Shown: piece by piece, positions 62,070 to 64,000 of the stretch
How positions within the stretch are numbered: position 1 is the stretch's first letter
How the letters are laid out: the number at the start of each line of letters is the position of its first letter
NCBI RefSeq assembly: GCF_023639785.1
Contig: NZ_CP098325.1
Coordinates: 2,356,001 to 2,420,000 of the forward strand
Source of the DNA: Leclercia adecarboxylata
Lineage (GTDB): Bacteria; Pseudomonadota; Gammaproteobacteria; Enterobacterales; Enterobacteriaceae
DNA length: 64,000 bases
Direction: 5' to 3'
Notes under the pieces: model-generated
What the model saw: only the letters and a program-made list of their open reading frames with translations
Databases searched by the model: none
Told to the model about the DNA's origin: nothing
Translations under genes and position numbers: made by a program

Positions 62070-62741
62070 TTATTGGGTTTTATGCACATCAAACATGGTG
62101 GCATCGGTCGCCATGTCATCCACAACCTGCTTCAGGGTCGCGAAGGTCATTGGCGTGCTTTCGTTATTCAGCTCTTTACCTTCCCCTTTACGTACCACTT
62201 TGATGACCGGCTTGTTGGTCTTCGCATCAATCAACTCGCCTTCAAAGTAGAGGTGGGTATCCATGGTGCGGTGACCGGTTGCCATCTGGGTACCGGCAAC
62301 AACCAGCGCGACAGGGACAACTTCATAGAACTGCAGGCCTTCTTTCTGCGAGCTGACGCCGGTGATAGCGCCACGGAAGATCAGGCTACGTGGGCCCGGC
62401 GTCGCCACAATGGGCTTACGCTGGCCAATAGCGTTTTTCATTTTGTCGTTGGTGTAATTTAACAGTTCATCCAGCGTGCGCTTACCGATCTGGGTGGTTG
62501 GCTTTGGTTCCGGATAATAGGTGATATGGTTCCAGACAATATTGTCGTAGTTCGCCTCGTTATAAGACGGATCAACCCAACGCAGCGTCGGTTTCCCCGA
62601 GGCTGAGGTGGTTTGTTTTAATCCGGAGTAATCTTTTAAAAAGCCCGAATATTGATCCGGCGCGGCCACTTTTGACGCACAACCCGCCAGCAGCAACAGG
62701 CCGGAAAGCGCGGCAACTTTAAATAAAGTATTAGTACGCAT
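62070..62741 (-). CDS. ydcL: Lipoprotein YdcL (DUF3313)
   Basis: 223 residues from ATG 62741 (MRTNTLFKVAALSGLLLLAG). The lipobox LLLLAG-C at Cys22 sends it to the lipoprotein pathway. Conserved blocks: GPRSLIFRGAITGVSSQKEG and FYEVVPVALVVAGTQMATGH match E. coli YdcL over the whole length. DUF3313 family; the function is unknown. The open frame extends upstream but without ribosome site or signal features. Confidence 0.95.
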   Translation of the reverse strand: MRTNTLFKVAALSGLLLLAGCASKVAAPDQYSGFLKDYSGLKQTTSASGKPTLRWVDPSYNEANYDNIVWNHITYYPEPKPTTQIGKRTLDELLNYTNDKMKNAIGQRKPIVATPGPRSLIFRGAITGVSSQKEGLQFYEVVPVALVVAGTQMATGHRTMDTHLYFEGELIDAKTNKPVIKVVRKGEGKELNNESTPMTFATLKQVVDDMATDATMFDVHKTQ

Positions 62742-62836
62742 GGGTGTATCCCTGTGAAGTGCAAATATGCAATTGAAGTTATAGCAAAAACAGGATGAAA
62801 AAAAAGTGACAAAAAATGAGGAAGACAGCACAAATT

Positions 62837-62869
62837 GAAAAAAGACTGCCCGTAACGATAACGGGCAGT
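62837..62869 (-). terminator. Terminator of the family-5 binding-protein gene
   Basis: On the minus strand ACTGCCCGT, a TATCGTT-type loop with pairing into the arms, ACGGGCAGT, then CTTTTTTC. It lies 10 bases past the stop. Confidence 0.9.
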
Positions 62870-62878
62870 GTTAAATGA

Positions 62879-64000
62879 TTATTTAATATCCACTTGCCAG
62901 AATAAATGTTTACCGAACGGGTCAATTTCGTAGCCTGTTACTTCTTTGCGCACAGGTTCGAAAATAGTTGAGTGTGCAATCATTACCGCTGGCATTTGAT
63001 CGTGCATCATCTGCTGGGCCTGCTTATATAACGCAACGCGTTTATCGTGATCGGTAATAGATTTTGCCTCGGCGATAATTTTATCAAAGGGTTGATAACA
63101 CCATTTGGCGGAATTCGAGCCGCCGTTCGCTGAGGTGCAGGTAAAGAGCGGACCAAAGAAGTTATCCGGATCGCCCGTTGCCGTGGTCCAGCCCATCAAC
63201 GCCGCCTGATGCTCGCCGCCCTTCACGCGCTTGAGGTATTCACCCCACTCGTAGGTGACGACCTTAGTCTGCACGCCGATTTTTGCCCAGTCGGCCTGAA
63301 TCATCTCGGCCATGCGTTTCGCATTTGGGTTGTACGGACGCTGCACCGGCATCGCCCACAGGTCGATGGTCATCCCGTTGGCGAAACCGGCCTCTTTCAG
63401 CAGGGCTTTGGCTTTTTCGGGATCGTAATCGTAGTCTTTAAGCTCGCTGTCGGCACTCCACACGCCCGGCGGCAGCAGGTTTTTCGCCGCCGTACCCGTG
63501 CCCTGGAAAACGGCGTCAATAATGGCCGGTTTATTAATGGCCATCGCCAGCGCCTGACGCACCTTGACGTTATCCAGCGGCGGTTTCTGAGTGTTAAACG
63601 ACAGGAAGCCGGTATTCAGCCCCGCTTTGCTCATCAGATTAAGATCTTTATTCGCTTTCATCCGCGGCAGATCGGCGGGATTCGGGAACGGCATCACCTG
63701 GCACTCGTTTTTTTCCAGTTTGGCGAAACGCACCGACGCATCCGGAACGATGGTAAACACCAGACGATCCAGCTTCGCCTTGCCCTGCCAGTACTCCGGG
63801 AACGCCGTAAACAGGATGCGCGAATCCTTCTGGTATTTCGCCAGCTTGAACGGCCCGGTGCCAATCGACTCCATATCCACCTTCTCTGGCGTTCCGGCTT
63901 TCAGCATTGCGTCGGCATATTCGGCGGAGAGGATGGACGCGAAGTACCAGGCCAGGTCGGGAACAAACGGGGCCTCCGGGTGCGCCAGGGTGAAGCGCAC
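62879..64000 (-). CDS. Peptide-type ABC substrate-binding protein (family 5, DppA-like), C-terminal part
   Basis: 374 codons to the window edge; the N-terminus and signal lie beyond 64000. Family-5 blocks: KAGTPEKVDMESIGTGPFKL, VRQALAMAINKPAIIDAVFQ, MPVQRPYNPNAKRMAEMIQA and GEHQAALMGWTTATGDPDNF. It is a close paralogue of the protein at 32631, sharing the MPVQRPYNPN and GEYL motifs. No transporter partner is visible. The gene ends in a clear terminator. Confidence 0.9.
   Translation of the reverse strand: MRFTLAHPEAPFVPDLAWYFASILSAEYADAMLKAGTPEKVDMESIGTGPFKLAKYQKDSRILFTAFPEYWQGKAKLDRLVFTIVPDASVRFAKLEKNECQVMPFPNPADLPRMKANKDLNLMSKAGLNTGFLSFNTQKPPLDNVKVRQALAMAINKPAIIDAVFQGTGTAAKNLLPPGVWSADSELKDYDYDPEKAKALLKEAGFANGMTIDLWAMPVQRPYNPNAKRMAEMIQADWAKIGVQTKVVTYEWGEYLKRVKGGEHQAALMGWTTATGDPDNFFGPLFTCTSANGGSNSAKWCYQPFDKIIAEAKSITDHDKRVALYKQAQQMMHDQMPAVMIAHSTIFEPVRKEVTGYEIDPFGKHLFWQVDIK

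Overview
The window is chromosomal DNA from a GC-rich, motile member of the Enterobacteriaceae, most like Enterobacter, Leclercia or Lelliottia. The backbone reads, in inverted order, like the Escherichia coli ydcL-ydcO-sutR-rlhA-yncJ ... ydcR-ydcSTUV-patD-ortT-ydcY-ydcZ-mnaT-curA-mcbR-yncD-yncE-ansP-yncG-pptA segment. The proteins are full length and recognisable. REP-type palindromes typical of enterics fill many gaps. No tRNA, rRNA, insertion sequence, prophage or CRISPR array was seen. Comparisons with E. coli rest on remembered protein sequences, not on a search.

Left part (1-21 kb). A divergent EF-G paralogue is cut by the window edge. A tartrate-type locus follows: glycerate kinase, tartrate dehydrogenase, MFS carrier and a divergent LysR regulator. 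Next come pptA and yncG, then a tight eight-gene minus-strand operon (7.1-14.6 kb) with an amino-acid ABC importer, an acetyltransferase, two flavin monooxygenases and an M20 deacylase. Its gene set matches the Bacillus subtilis yxe operon for S-(2-succino)cysteine salvage. An Aer-type oxygen/redox chemoreceptor with a probable sigma-28 promoter, a MASE1-only membrane sensor coupled to an HdeD-like protein with a permuted papain-like tail, and a cupin/LysR pair complete this part.

Middle (21-32.5 kb). ansP, a RidA-family gene opposite a TetR regulator with two clear operators, seven tandem 101-bp REP-pair units, yncE/yncD with a Fur-like site, mcbR, curA, an XRE-cupin regulator opposite mnaT-ydcZ, and ydcY.

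Insertions into the backbone (32.6-44 kb). Between ydcY and ortT lie a DppA-like binding protein, the srfABC genes and an alpha/beta hydrolase with a LexA-type box. Between ortT and patD lie a very small basic ORF and an orphan flagellin with a near-consensus sigma-28 promoter.

Right part (44-64 kb). The putrescine importer ydcSTUV with patD (GABA from gamma-aminobutyraldehyde) sits behind a structured leader. It is followed by ydcR, a cold-shock zinc-ribbon gene (ymcF) with a CspA-like leader, a luciferase-like oxidoreductase, a cyanide-insensitive-type bd oxidase (cioAB plus a DUF2474 peptide), yncJ, rlhA, sutR/ydcO with repeated operator-like motifs, an AraC regulator opposite an EamA exporter, the lipoprotein ydcL, and a second DppA-like binding protein cut by the right edge.
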